A DNA stretch of 12,160 nucleotides from the NCBI GenBank assembly GCA_947447095.1, contig CANFIL010000037.1, positions 1-12,160 on the forward strand, written 5' to 3'. Source of the stretch: Actinomycetota bacterium (lineage in GTDB: Bacteria; Actinomycetota; Actinomycetes; S36-B12; UBA5976). Position numbers and translations under genes: made by a program. Shown here in pieces: positions 11,422 through 12,160 of this stretch; positions within the stretch are counted from its first letter, which is position 1; each line of letters begins with the position of its first letter. The notes under the pieces are model-generated. The model did not search any database. It was not told where the DNA came from and saw nothing but the letters and a program-made list of their open reading frames with translations.

Positions 11422-12160
11422 ATGCAGGTTTTAGTTCTCACCGTTAGCGGCGATGATCAACCTGGTGTCACAGCTGGACTGACCAAAGTTCTCAGCCCTT
11501 TCGGGGTGACAATTAAACAACTTGAACAAATTGTTCTGCAGGGCCATTTAGTGCTTGGACTGGTTGTCGCCGGTTCCGAAAAATTACTTCGAATGTGTGA
11601 AACTGCTGCAATTGAATACGCGCGCAGTCGAAACATGACAGCAACTAGCCGCTACGTAACTGATTCAGAACTTGAACAGTGGCGCGAGCGACTCGTTGTT
11701 ACTGTGCTTGGCAGCCCGCTCGTGCCCGACTCCATTGCGGCTATAACGTCAGAGATTGCCCGCCAAGGCGGAAACATTGATCGCATTCGACAAGTTGCAA
11801 TGTATCCCGTGACTGCAATCGAATTTGAAGTTGGTGGCATCGAGAAATCTGAACTTCGAGACAAGCTCACAGCGATTGCACGCGCAAACTCAATCGACAT
11901 TGCCGTACAAGAAGCTAACCTCGATCGACGCGGAGTGCACCTCGTTGTGATGGATGTGGATTCAACATTCATCCAAGAAGAAGTCATTGAACTTCTTGCA
12001 GCTCATGCTGGAGTTGAAGTTGACGTTGCCGAAATCACGCAACGCGCCATGAACGGCGAATTGGACTTCGAGCAGTCACTTCGCGCTCGAGTTGCAATGC
12101 TCGCTGGATTGCCTTCATCCGTTCTTGATAATGTGCAGTCGGAAATTACATTGACACCTG
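11422..12160 (+). CDS. serB: Phosphoserine phosphatase SerB with two ACT domains (3' end outside window)
   Basis: SerB removes phosphate from O-phosphoserine, the last step of serine synthesis. The 246 codons visible show two ACT-like regulatory domains (about 3-75 and 90-165), then the start of the HAD phosphatase domain. HAD motif I is VVMDVDST (175-182), where Asp178 is the phosphorylated nucleophile and Asp180 the general acid/base, followed by FIQEEVIELLAAHAG and the cap-region ITQRAMNGELDFEQSLRARV. This ACT-ACT-HAD layout is the actinobacterial form, usually about 400 residues, so roughly 150 are missing to the right. ACT domains in this form are linked to serine feedback. The frame is open to the window edge. 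The start is ATG at 11422, nine nt after the upstream stop. Confidence 0.95.
   Translation, partial: MQVLVLTVSGDDQPGVTAGLTKVLSPFGVTIKQLEQIVLQGHLVLGLVVAGSEKLLRMCETAAIEYARSRNMTATSRYVTDSELEQWRERLVVTVLGSPLVPDSIAAITSEIARQGGNIDRIRQVAMYPVTAIEFEVGGIEKSELRDKLTAIARANSIDIAVQEANLDRRGVHLVVMDVDSTFIQEEVIELLAAHAGVEVDVAEITQRAMNGELDFEQSLRARVAMLAGLPSSVLDNVQSEITLTP

Overview
The window looks like a stretch of an actinobacterial chromosome with middling GC. The evidence is the set of gene families: a DUF4916 Nudix-like protein, a secreted DUF1524-type HNH nuclease, SerB with two ACT domains, and a TrhO sequence of actinobacterial type. About half of the starts are GTG or TTG. A further sign is a TANNNT hexamer placed 6-7 nt before several start codons, the layout of actinobacterial leaderless mRNAs. 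A small-genome planktonic actinobacterium would fit the tight packing, but that is inference. No phage, transposon, CRISPR, rRNA or tRNA was seen, and no gap between genes exceeds 300 bases.

Layout. (1) 1-2225, minus: a very large secreted pentapeptide-repeat protein, cut by the left edge, built from a precise 245-residue super-repeat and ending in an Ig-like segment. (2) 2226-2377: divergent control region. (3) 2378-3265, plus: trhO, tRNA wobble-uridine hydroxylase. (4) 8271 down to 3270, minus: seven genes in close order: a DapA-family lyase, uracil-DNA glycosylase, secreted HNH nuclease, DinB-like protein, LemA, HtpX and MarC. Internal leaderless-type -10 boxes suggest several overlapping transcripts rather than one operon. 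(5) 8312-8965, plus: TrmB-like tRNA methyltransferase, divergent from the DapA-like gene and overlapping the next unit tail to tail by 20 nt. (6) 10803 down to 8946, minus: soluble ABC ATPase, DUF4916 Nudix-like protein and classical Nudix hydrolase, very probably one operon. (7) 10840-12160, plus: an unrecognised conserved-looking protein and serB, cut by the right edge.

Most genes are housekeeping: tRNA modification (trhO, trmB), DNA repair and nucleotide clean-up (ung, Nudix), membrane protein quality control (htpX with lemA) and amino-acid metabolism (serB, DapA-like). The accessory part is the left-hand pentapeptide gene and, to a lesser degree, the secreted nuclease. I found no convincing new defence or toxin system. 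The most unusual things are the nested repeat structure of the pentapeptide protein and the consistent leaderless promoter pattern.
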